A stretch of 5,912 nucleotides of DNA from an uncultured Bacteroidota bacterium (lineage in GTDB: Bacteria > Bacteroidota > Bacteroidia > 2-12-FULL-35-15). A program made the translations under genes and the position numbers. This document shows positions 1 to 4,960 of the stretch, one piece after another. How positions within the stretch are numbered: position 1 is the first letter of the stretch; the number at the start of each line of letters is the position of its first letter. Below the pieces are notes generated by a model. The model saw only the letters and a program-made list of their open reading frames with translations. It ran no database searches and had not been told where the DNA came from. The DNA lies in contig CAIRRW010000030.1 of the NCBI GenBank assembly GCA_903881065.1, positions 1 to 5,912 of the forward strand. The letters run 5' to 3'.

Positions 1-1
1 A

Positions 2-973
2 ACACAGCCACAAAGAAAAGTGTTAACTGAAAAGGAATTAAAAAGCCTGCTGACCACCAAGATAGACGACCCTGAATTGGAATTGGTAAGGGATATGTAT
101 GCGTTTCAAATTTTTGCATCAGGTATGCGTGTAAGTGATTTGTGTTTGCTTCGCTGGAACACTATCAATTTTGATACTAAACCGTTTAATATTAAAGATA
201 TAGAAGTTGAAGTTTCAGAGCCAGAATTAGATTATGTGATGTATAAAACCCGCACACCAGTAAACACGCCATTCACTTACGATTTATGTAAAGCACTTTT
301 GAAAGTGGTTGGTGAACATAAAAAGTGGGAGGCATTAAACGACCCTGATTATATATATACACGCCAGTGGGAAAGAGAAAAACGGATGAAATTAAGCGTT
401 GCTGAAAGAGAATTGAATAATCATATTTTGAATAAATCAGAACCGAATACAACTATTTACAAAGGCTATGTTATTAAGCAAGACGATAAACAAGCCATTG
501 AATTAATTGACCTTATTTTAGAAGCCAAAATAAACAACATAACGCAGATAACACAATGGACAGCCAAGCATATAAGCAGACAGAAGGCGCAAACACCAAC
601 TGATTTCGTATTCCCTATTCTTAAAAATGAAGATTTCAAGGACATTAGCGATAATGATTTGGCTTTCAAAGATGTTGTTTCAAAATCAGAAGAACTACAC
701 CATAAGTTAGAATATGGGAAAAAGATTTTTAGAAGAAAGTTAGATAAAGTAGGTGAATTGTGTAACATAAAAGATATAATGCCCCATGCGGCCCGTCATA
801 CATTCACCCAGTTAATGATTAATGCAGGTGCTTCAACACACAACATCATGGAAGAACTCGGACATACAACTCTGAATGTTACCGATAGTTACATACGGCA
901 TAAGAAATTCAAGAATAAATATGGTGAAAACTTTTTAGGCAAAGTCGGCAATACGATGGACTATTTGGAATAG
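2..973 (+). CDS. Tyrosine recombinase/integrase, C-terminal catalytic domain (5' partial)
   Basis: This is a site-specific recombinase of the tyrosine (phage integrase) family, which cuts and rejoins DNA through a 3'-phosphotyrosine bond. The frame is open to the left edge. A GTG at 20 is only an internal valine, because six codons read in frame before it and the family's N-terminal DNA-binding domain is missing. Counting residues from position 20, the catalytic set is complete: Arg37 in GMRVSDL, Lys76 in the beta-hairpin YKTRTP, His256 and Arg259 in HAARH, His282 in LGHTT, and the nucleophile Tyr291 in TDSYIRH. The gap from Arg37 to His256 is about 220 residues, roughly 100 more than in common family members. 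The extra part is a charged, helix-rich stretch at about 101-192. Whether it is an integrase of a mobile element or a host XerC-like enzyme cannot be decided, but the setting favours a mobile element. The family call is very secure. Confidence 0.95.
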   Translation, partial: TQPQRKVLTEKELKSLLTTKIDDPELELVRDMYAFQIFASGMRVSDLCLLRWNTINFDTKPFNIKDIEVEVSEPELDYVMYKTRTPVNTPFTYDLCKALLKVVGEHKKWEALNDPDYIYTRQWEREKRMKLSVAERELNNHILNKSEPNTTIYKGYVIKQDDKQAIELIDLILEAKINNITQITQWTAKHISRQKAQTPTDFVFPILKNEDFKDISDNDLAFKDVVSKSEELHHKLEYGKKIFRRKLDKVGELCNIKDIMPHAARHTFTQLMINAGASTHNIMEELGHTTLNVTDSYIRHKKFKNKYGENFLGKVGNTMDYLE

Positions 974-1001
974 AGCCGCCCAAGGTATTTATGAACCGTG
1001 T

Positions 1002-1082
1002 TTTTTGCCGCAGCGTAGGTGTTTAGAATTGAATATTCCGGATAATCCCCCGCACAAAATCTTTTACAGAATTTTTGCCGCA
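1002..1082. repeat. Pair of 11-base direct repeats TTTTTGCCGCA, 70 bases apart
   Basis: TTTTTGCCGCA occurs at 1002-1012 and again at 1072-1082, just after the stop codon of the tyrosine recombinase. Short direct repeats next to an integrase gene can be arm-type or core attachment sites, but nothing else here proves that. The match is exact, while the function is only a guess. Confidence 0.35.
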
Positions 1083-1120
1083 ATCATTTTTTGGTAATAT
1101 CATTACTATAATATTGCTAT

Positions 1121-1380
1121 TGGCAATCTTCTATCCTTAATCTACAATTACACTATCTATATCCTACCAATACTCTGCCAAGTTTACTTATCTACTATCC
1201 GACTTACCTGTCTACTATCCGACTTACCTGCTCTCCATTTATTATCATACGCTTTTATCCAATACACTTATCTACTATCCAATAACTGGTATCCTTATTT
1301 TAACATTCGCATCCATTTACTACTTATCAATTATACTCATCCACTTACCACTCATCCACTATATTAATCCACTTATTGAT
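1121..1380. repeat. G-poor, ATCC-rich degenerate repeat array (non-coding)
   Basis: This array lies in the 616-base gap between the recombinase and the next gene and has no supportable reading frame. The plus strand has only about 11 G in 1141-1380, a very strong strand asymmetry. A 20-base unit, TCTACTATCCGACTTACCTG, is perfectly duplicated in tandem at 1191-1210 and 1211-1230. The 15-mer ACTTATCTACTATCC occurs at 1186-1200 and 1266-1280. Further on, ATCCAYTTA-type motifs recur at 1311, 1339 and 1367, with ATCCACTAT at 1354. It looks like an array of degenerate protein-binding units (iteron-like, or recombinase arm sites) or a decayed minisatellite. The role is unknown. The rest of the gap (974-1120 and 1381-1471) shows only AT-rich sequence with a T-run near 1430. 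Confidence 0.7.
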
Positions 1381-1471
1381 TATCTATGAAAGCCTTTACT
1401 GCATTGGTTTTCAGAGATTTTATTTAGGTTTTTTTTAACAATGAAAACAAAAAAAACTGAACAAACAAGAG

Positions 1472-1479
1472 TATCTTTG
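1472..1479 (+). promoter_or_regulatory. Bacteroidota-type -7 promoter element TATCTTTG
   Basis: TATCTTTG matches the Bacteroidota -7 consensus TAnnTTTG exactly. No clear TTTG-type -33 element lies at the usual distance upstream. If it is used, the transcript of the gene starting at 1590 would carry a leader of about 100 bases, in which no riboswitch or obvious structure was seen. Confidence 0.6.
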
Positions 1480-1589
1480 TAGCCAATTAAACAACCAATA
1501 AATTTAACAAATTAACCCCCATTATTTTCTGGAAAAACAACCCGCCCCAATCTTTAATTTTTATCAATAACAATAAAAACACAGCAAGT

Positions 1590-2243
1590 ATGAAAAAACA
1601 TCTACAAGACAAAGCCGTTATTGACGGCACACAAAAATCATCTAATGGTGGGAAAAACACCAAGGAGCAAACCGCAGCAACTATCATCGCCAATTTTTCG
1701 GGCGTAGATACAGAAGCAGCGGGAAACACAAACAAGACTATAACGCTAATGCCTCCGCCGCAGCCACCTGGACCTCCACTAACCGTTGCAGGCGATGAAC
1801 CAGGCGGCCCGAAAAAAAGGCGTGCGAAGAACTTTAACCTGTCTGGTTTAAGTAAAGGAATGAGGGATGTTATTAAAACGAAGCGGGACGAAGCAAATGA
1901 CGCAATCGCCGAAAAGTTTAAGAATGCCCTATTGGATCCTGCATCTACACAAGCGGATATCCGTGCTTCTTTAACACCGATACCTTATAGCACATTAAAA
2001 GGCGACATTAAATTTAATGATAACGGAAGCATAAGATGCAATACTCTTGATAAAATATTGAAGCAGGCTTTTACTGATGCTGAAAATCAGATGCGGATAA
2101 CCTTGCAGGCAGAGTTTGACGCAAGATTTGACGCTCAACCGATACATTCCGAAGAAGAGTTGCAAGGATTAGATGAGATGCATAAAAGAATAGAGGCTCC
2201 ATTTAAAAACCGCTTCCCGCAGCAAGACGCACTGGCAGCATAG
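1590..2243 (+). CDS. Hypothetical proline-rich, basic protein (217 aa)
   Basis: I do not recognise this protein. No signal peptide or membrane segment is visible, so it is probably cytoplasmic. Residues 1-50 are polar and low in complexity (Ser, Asn, Gly, Thr, Lys), suggesting disorder. A proline cluster follows at 55-63 (PPPQPPGPP), then a basic patch at 75-80 (KKRRAK). From about 82 to the end the chain is helix-prone and charged, and residues about 175-205 could form an amphipathic helix or short coiled coil. The layout of a flexible tail, a basic patch and a helical domain fits a nucleic-acid-binding or scaffold protein, but this is only inference. The start ATG at 1590 lacks a Shine-Dalgarno sequence, as is normal in Bacteroidota. 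The gene stands alone, with its own -7 element at 1472 and a strong terminator 18 bases after the stop. Its GC content is visibly higher than that of its neighbours, which may mean a different origin. Confidence 0.75.
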   Translation: MKKHLQDKAVIDGTQKSSNGGKNTKEQTAATIIANFSGVDTEAAGNTNKTITLMPPPQPPGPPLTVAGDEPGGPKKRRAKNFNLSGLSKGMRDVIKTKRDEANDAIAEKFKNALLDPASTQADIRASLTPIPYSTLKGDIKFNDNGSIRCNTLDKILKQAFTDAENQMRITLQAEFDARFDAQPIHSEEELQGLDEMHKRIEAPFKNRFPQQDALAA

Positions 2244-2260
2244 TTTTTACCGCACAGTTG

Positions 2261-2302
2261 AAGCCCCTGATGGTCACCATGAACCATCAGGGGCTTTTTT
2301 TA
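2261..2302 (+). terminator. Strong intrinsic terminator after the 1590-2243 gene
   Basis: A perfect 14-base-pair stem is formed by 2261-2274 and 2283-2296 (AAGCCCCTGATGGT with its complement) around an 8-base loop, followed directly by a T-run. It begins 18 bases after the stop codon. A small nested palindrome, ATGGTcACCAT, at 2270-2280 can form inside the same hairpin. Confidence 0.95.
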
Positions 2303-2386
2303 TTTTTAAAAAGGCAAAAAGGGAGCCAGCATTTTTGATATATAGAATAACATGGGTCATTCCATTTTACAAAATCACATAGAACT

Positions 2387-2590
2387 ATGAACTACTTAAC
2401 CACAAACTACAAGGAATTTATTAAACAAAAGTTGCACGAAGGAATAGCAAAAACGGAACTAAATGATAAAACGGCAGTTGAAAAAAAAGACAATAAGCAA
2501 GACTGGTATAAGGAAATGCAAATTGAATTTGAAAAAATAATGAAAGAAAGCGATGAGATATACAATTCATACTGGGGAAAATTATATTGA
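2387..2590 (+). CDS. Hypothetical small charged protein (67 aa), first of a three-gene cluster
   Basis: I do not recognise this protein. It is rich in Lys, Glu, Asp and Asn and is probably almost all helix, with no membrane segment or cysteine. Two Trp-containing stretches, DWYKEMQIEFEKIM and YNSYWGKLY, are the only distinctive parts. The ATG at 2387 is preceded by an AT-rich region without a clear Shine-Dalgarno sequence. No convincing TAnnTTTG element was found in the space after the preceding terminator. The end overlaps the next frame by 38 bases. Codon use resembles that of the neighbouring small genes. Confidence 0.55.
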   Translation: MNYLTTNYKEFIKQKLHEGIAKTELNDKTAVEKKDNKQDWYKEMQIEFEKIMKESDEIYNSYWGKLY

Positions 2591-2798
2591 TACCCTGACT
2601 TTAAAACAGTTACTGCAAATGGAGCCATCAAAACTGAAAAGAGAAATGAAACGATACTTTACCCCAGAAGATTATATTAAATACAACAACAAGCACCTAT
2701 ACAAAGAAACTGCGGTAGTTGATTTCATTTGCCACTTGCTGGTAAAGAGTATTGAAACGGACAACAATAAAAATAACAGCACAAGCCATGAAATATGA
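2553..2798 (+). CDS. Hypothetical small protein (81 aa), second of the cluster
   Basis: I do not recognise this protein. With the ATG at 2553 it overlaps the preceding gene by 38 bases. An internal ATG at 2619 (MEPSKLKREMKRYF) would remove the overlap and give 59 residues. The stretch LTLKQLLQ just before that ATG looks protein-like, which favours a start upstream of it. The core is amphipathic and basic, with a hydrophobic helix VVDFICHLLVKSI near the end and a polar Asn/Ser tail. The frame is +1 relative to the gene before it, and the overlap suggests coupled translation. A sequencing or natural frameshift joining the two frames is possible but unproven. Confidence 0.5.
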   Translation: MRYTIHTGENYIDTLTLKQLLQMEPSKLKREMKRYFTPEDYIKYNNKHLYKETAVVDFICHLLVKSIETDNNKNNSTSHEI

Positions 2799-2946
2799 TT
2801 ATGAAAAAATGAATTATTTGAGAAAAAAGAGAGCAGGGCTTGTTAGGAAAAAATTAGTTGAGCAGGATTATAAGAAGAGAAAGAAATTTGAATTTGAAAT
2901 AAAGATGCTGGATATAAAGATGGCAATGGAGAGATTAAAGCAATAA
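2788..2946 (+). CDS. Hypothetical very small basic helical protein (52 aa), third of the cluster
   Basis: I do not recognise this protein. I chose the ATG at 2788 (MKYDYEKMNYLRKK) over a TTG at 2752, because the ATG overlaps the stop of the preceding gene by only 11 bases (ATGAAATATGA), a common coupling arrangement. The product is strongly basic and almost certainly one long helix or coiled coil (RKKLVEQDYKKRKKFEFEIKML). It may bind nucleic acid or pair with a partner, which is inference from composition only. Very short basic proteins are common in Bacteroidota mobile elements. Confidence 0.5.
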   Translation: MKYDYEKMNYLRKKRAGLVRKKLVEQDYKKRKKFEFEIKMLDIKMAMERLKQ

Positions 2947-2961
2947 CGGCAATTCATAAAT

Positions 2962-2978
2962 CCACGACTTGGGCGTGG
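2962..2978. repeat. Small GC-rich hairpin upstream of the HUH-like gene
   Basis: CCACG (2962-2966) and CGTGG (2974-2978) form a 5-base-pair stem around the 7-base loop ACTTGGG. No T-run follows, so it is a poor intrinsic terminator. It lies in the 97-base gap before the HUH-like gene and stands out against an AT-rich background. A recognition hairpin for the HUH protein is possible but not shown. Confidence 0.4.
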
Positions 2979-3043
2979 CAGTTAAATAGTTCTGTAAAAC
3001 ACTATGAAAATTAAGGGTCTATTCAATTACTTATCTAATTGGA

Positions 3044-3571
3044 ATGATTGTCCTATACCAATACTATAACCTATTAATGAGAACTTATGAAATAAACGAG
3101 CATCAAAAAAAGATACTTAACGAAGTATCAAAACTGCCAACAGACAGGCTCTATTATATTGTCGTTCAGCAAAACATTAAGGGAGCCAATTACACACTAA
3201 ACGAATTAAAGAAACATATTCGTAGAAGTGTGAAAGAATATTTGAACCGACAAAGCCATTGCAGTAATAATGTAGCGGTTGAATACATTGCCATCTTTGA
3301 AACTACACATGATTTTTTTATGTCGCAGCACACCACCAGTATTGTGAAAACGGATTTCTATTCGGGTTTTCATTTTCATTTATTCATTAGTGGTGTAGGT
3401 GAGGATTACATTAAAGAACTTACATACTGGTTAAATTCACAAAAAAATAAGTGCGGCTGCATCTCAAAAATTGATTGGGTAAAGAAGGGAAAATTAGACA
3501 CTGATTTTATATTATATCACACAAAACAAATGATGTTTAGATACTCTCCCCAGTTAGTATTGAAAAATTAA
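3044..3571 (+). CDS. Putative small HUH-family (Rep/relaxase-like) single-tyrosine endonuclease
   Basis: HUH endonucleases nick single-stranded DNA through a 5'-phosphotyrosine link in rolling-circle replication, conjugation or transposition. Three features in the expected order support the call. A beta-strand with YYIVVQQ lies at about 37-43. The HUH motif His110-Phe-His112 sits in GFHFHLFIS, preceded by a strand ending FETT whose Glu could help bind metal. Tyr158-His-Thr-Lys161 near the C-terminus matches the YxxK motif III of Rep proteins. At 175 residues it is little more than the nuclease domain, with no helicase domain. The start could be the ATG at 3044 or the one at 3077 (MRTYEINEHQ); the latter loses only a hydrophobic, Tyr-rich leader. 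Small hairpins lie on both sides. It differs from IS200/IS605 TnpA in motif layout. The call rests on motifs alone, and chance resemblance is possible. Confidence 0.55.
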   Translation: MIVLYQYYNLLMRTYEINEHQKKILNEVSKLPTDRLYYIVVQQNIKGANYTLNELKKHIRRSVKEYLNRQSHCSNNVAVEYIAIFETTHDFFMSQHTTSIVKTDFYSGFHFHLFISGVGEDYIKELTYWLNSQKNKCGCISKIDWVKKGKLDTDFILYHTKQMMFRYSPQLVLKN

Positions 3572-3594
3572 CGCTGGGAGCGTCATATTTTAGT
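3571..3594 (+). terminator. Hairpin at the stop of the HUH-like gene, possible weak terminator
   Basis: ACGCT (3571-3575) and AGCGT (3579-3583) form a perfect 5-base-pair stem around GGG, starting on the last base of the stop codon and followed by CATATTTT. The T-run is broken, so termination would be weak. TGGGAGC (3575-3581) also pairs with GCTCCCA at 3637-3643, which allows a longer alternative fold. It may instead be a recognition hairpin for the upstream nuclease. Confidence 0.4.
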
Positions 3595-3852
3595 TGTTGT
3601 CTGTTTTGAGTAGTTATATCGTTCCCATGAAATAATGCTCCCAAATTGCACCCCATTAGCAATAAATGCTATTTCTAACGCTCGCTTTAAGATTTATTCC
3701 GCCTCAATTCAAAAAGTCAGGTTGAAACGACATCACCAGTATTAAGCGGTCATTATGGAAAAGACCTATACCATAAATAGAAAAATAGGATAAGTTTTCC
3801 TTGGTGGTCGTTTAAAAAAGCCGTCCTTTCGGTCTTTATAAAATCAAATGTT
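3572..3852. other. Non-coding gap between the HUH-like gene and the next small gene
   Basis: No reading frame here is credible. It contains the hairpin at 3571, a partner sequence GCTCCCA at 3637, a short palindrome TAGCAataaaTGCTA at 3657-3671, and TAAGTTTT at 3791-3798. The last is one base off the TAnnTTTG promoter element and could drive the gene at 3853. Nothing else is recognisable. Confidence 0.4.
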
Positions 3853-4122
3853 ATGACTAACAAGAAAAATGAAAAGAAGGTGGCAGCAGTTGCAGCACCA
3901 AAGAAAATTGAAATGATAAACATTTTCAAAACCACTTACGGGTATTATCGCTGGTATAAAAACATACTGGCAAATGGGGGCGTTGAAAAATATCGCTTCG
4001 TTAAAGAAGATGGCAGTTATAATGGCAAAATTGCAGTAGCCAAGTCCGAAGTTGAGAAAGCGAAGAAAATACTTGCCGAATACAAAACCCAAAACCCTGA
4101 TATGGTAGATATGTGGTGGTAA
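3853..4122 (+). CDS. Hypothetical small basic protein (89 aa)
   Basis: I do not recognise this protein. The N-terminus is a flexible Lys/Ala/Val stretch (KKNEKKVAAVAAPKK). A compact aromatic region at about 22-58 follows (TTYGYYRWYKN, VEKYRFVKEDGSYNGKIAVA), then an amphipathic helix at about 62-78 and an acidic, aromatic end (DMVDMWW). The middle reads like a small alpha/beta fold with the surface tyrosines and lysines of a DNA- or RNA-binding protein, which is inference only. No signal peptide or membrane segment is present. The start ATG overlaps nothing and has no Shine-Dalgarno sequence. It is followed 24 bases later by a tandemly repeated terminator, so it appears to be the last gene of its transcript. 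Confidence 0.7.
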   Translation: MTNKKNEKKVAAVAAPKKIEMINIFKTTYGYYRWYKNILANGGVEKYRFVKEDGSYNGKIAVAKSEVEKAKKILAEYKTQNPDMVDMWW

Positions 4123-4145
4123 TCAACAATCAAGATTAAAAACAT

Positions 4146-4182
4146 AGGAACCAGTGCAAAAACGCTGGTTCTTTTTATTTTT
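4146..4182 (+). terminator. Intrinsic terminator of the 3853-4122 gene (first copy)
   Basis: GAACCAG (4148-4154) pairs perfectly with CTGGTTC (4165-4171). A wobble and another pair extend the stem on both sides, and TTTTTATTTTT follows. It is well placed after the stop codon at 4120-4122. Confidence 0.85.
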
Positions 4183-4203
4183 CGTACAATCAACATTAAA
4201 AAC

Positions 4204-4241
4204 AGAAGAACGAGTAGAAAAGTGCTGGTTCTTTTTATTTT
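4204..4241 (+). terminator. Second, diverged copy of the terminator
   Basis: The left arm is now GAACGAG (4208-4214) against CTGGTTC (4225-4231), giving one G/G mismatch inside the stem. Changes just outside the arm (AGAA at 4204-4207) add pairs with the T-run at the base, so a hairpin can still form. It probably acts as a backup terminator. Confidence 0.6.
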
Positions 4242-4287
4242 CCCCGAAATCAATTTGACTATAAACGGTTTGATTTTAATACTAATG

Positions 4288-4311
4288 ATAGCAGTGCTAT
4301 TAATTTTTATT
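4288..4311 (+). terminator. Small hairpin with T-rich tail at the end of the minus-strand gene
   Basis: ATAGC (4288-4292) and GCTAT (4296-4300) pair around AGT, followed by TAATTTTTATT on the plus strand. It touches the stop codon of the minus-strand gene ending at 4300. The T-rich tail suits plus-strand transcripts running into the convergent gene, while for the minus-strand gene there is no good T-run. The stem is AT-rich and weak. Confidence 0.35.
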
Positions 4312-4866
4312 CTTGCGGGAAATTCTTTGAAAGAACAATATTAGCAATAACAAAGAGGTTATCCCTACTGTGGATAAAACAAAACATGGATGAGATTTAG
4401 GATTTCCATCATAGAGTTGATACAAATAATATATCGCTGCAAACAAGGTTGAAATGGCGATAAGAACATTTACCCAATATTGGCGTTTTGCAAGAATTAA
4501 AAGATACTCATTTCTTTGAAAATCTCTTTTGCGGTCTGCTTCAAGATTGCGGATATTCAATAACTGCTGTTCTAAATGCTCCAAATAAGATTGATATGAC
4601 CCTGATATTTTAAGTTCTCTGCCCCTTTCAGTTAATTCTATAACGACACCTAAATTGGTCGGAGCATCTAACCTATAAATTACAAATCCATAATCACTTA
4701 AATGGGAAACAATGGTAGTCACTCGTTCTTCGGTAAATTTATCTTTTACTTTCTCATATAATGAATGGACAATCCATATTCCATATAGTGAAATGTATGG
4801 CATTAAAGCATCAACATCAAATTTCATTTTCGCTTGTTCCAGACTTTCCATTTCCTGCATAATCAT
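4300..4866 (-). CDS. Membrane protein with winged-helix-like domain, coiled coil and two TM segments
   Basis: No named family is recognised. With the ATG at 4866 (MIMQEMESLEQ) the product has 188 residues. ATGs at 4860 and 4851 are alternatives. A longer TTG start at 4902 is rejected because it lies upstream of the predicted promoter element. Residues about 30-87 read like a winged helix (TEERVTTIVSHLSDYGFVIYR, then VIELTERGREL). A charged coiled-coil stretch follows at about 92-125 (EHLEQQLLNIRNLEADRKRD). Two hydrophobic segments lie at about 131-151 and 162-179, and the end is basic (RISRKNKN). The N-terminal domain and the tail are most likely both cytoplasmic. It is divergent from the J-domain membrane protein and shares its promoter region. 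A membrane-tethered sensor or regulator, or the effector of a small defence module, are both plausible, but neither is shown. Confidence 0.75.
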   Translation of the reverse strand: MIMQEMESLEQAKMKFDVDALMPYISLYGIWIVHSLYEKVKDKFTEERVTTIVSHLSDYGFVIYRLDAPTNLGVVIELTERGRELKISGSYQSYLEHLEQQLLNIRNLEADRKRDFQRNEYLLILAKRQYWVNVLIAISTLFAAIYYLYQLYDGNPKSHPCFVLSTVGITSLLLLILFFQRISRKNKN

Positions 4867-4875
4867 AAGTTTCAA

Positions 4876-4883
4876 CAAACATA
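4876..4883 (-). promoter_or_regulatory. -7 promoter element TATGTTTG of the minus-strand membrane protein gene
   Basis: On the minus strand this reads TATGTTTG, a full match to TAnnTTTG. A TTG lies about 16 bases upstream, a little closer than usual for a -33 element. Transcription would start near 4869, which supports a translation start at 4866 or further inside. Confidence 0.5.
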
Positions 4884-4904
4884 CATACAAGAAGGCTAAC
4901 AATG

Positions 4905-4915
4905 AGTAGCCTACT
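4905..4915. promoter_or_regulatory. Palindrome midway between the two divergent promoters (candidate operator)
   Basis: AGTAGcCTACT is a perfect 11-base palindrome centred on 4910. The -7 element of the minus-strand gene begins at 4883 and that of the plus-strand gene at 4937, each exactly 27 bases from the centre. The site therefore covers the -33 region of both promoters, a natural place for a shared regulator. The winged-helix protein next door is an obvious candidate binder, which is inference. Confidence 0.45.
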
Positions 4916-4936
4916 ATGCAGTACAGAGGTTATTAT

Positions 4937-4944
4937 TAATTTTG
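4937..4944 (+). promoter_or_regulatory. -7 promoter element TAATTTTG of the J-domain gene
   Basis: TAATTTTG matches TAnnTTTG fully. No TTTG-type -33 element lies at the usual distance. Transcription would start near 4951, leaving a leader of about 10 bases before the ATG at 4961. Confidence 0.5.
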
Positions 4945-4960
4945 ACGATAATTTTAAACT

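Larger units (their letters stand above)
4126..4245. repeat. Two tandem 60-base repeats, each carrying a terminator
   Basis: The segment at 4126-4185 is repeated at 4186-4245 with a period of exactly 60. Over the first 56 positions there are about 8 differences (about 86% identity). Each copy holds ACAATCA, an A-rich stretch, a hairpin and the run CTGGTTCTTTTTATTT. The 3' half is the best conserved part, and most differences fall in the left arm and loop of the hairpin. Confidence 0.85.

Noticed and set aside
20..22. GTG as the true start of the tyrosine recombinase
   Set aside because: The frame stays open to the left edge and the N-terminal DNA-binding domain is missing, so the gene is truncated by the window.
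466..768. Minus-strand reading frame of 100 codons
   Set aside because: It lies wholly inside the recombinase coding region, and its Cys/Ser/Leu-rich product is typical of an antisense shadow.
1191..1280. CRISPR-like array
   Set aside because: The repeats are in direct tandem or irregularly spaced, with no uniform spacers and no cas genes.
1311..1375. Cluster of DnaA boxes marking an origin
   Set aside because: The ATCCAC cores deviate from TTATCCACA at the outer positions and no dnaA or rep gene is adjacent; kept only as a possibility under the repeat finding.
2574..2590. Programmed frameshift joining the first two small genes
   Set aside because: The needed shift is +1, and the GGGGAAAA run is not a classical signal for it; no stimulating structure was seen.
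3004..3069. Leader peptide of 21 codons before the HUH-like gene
   Set aside because: It overlaps the next start, has no distinctive composition and no attenuator-like structure.
2950..3600. IS200/IS605 element with TnpA
   Set aside because: The protein does not show the TnpA arrangement around its HUH and tyrosine motifs, and no TnpB-like gene or typical element end is visible.
4017..4253. Minus-strand reading frame with repeated RKIKRTS segments
   Set aside because: The internal repeats arise from the tandem 60-base terminator repeat read on the other strand.
4867..4902. N-terminal extension of the minus-strand membrane protein from a TTG start
   Set aside because: It would place the start codon upstream of the -7 element and the predicted transcript start, while good ATGs lie just inside.
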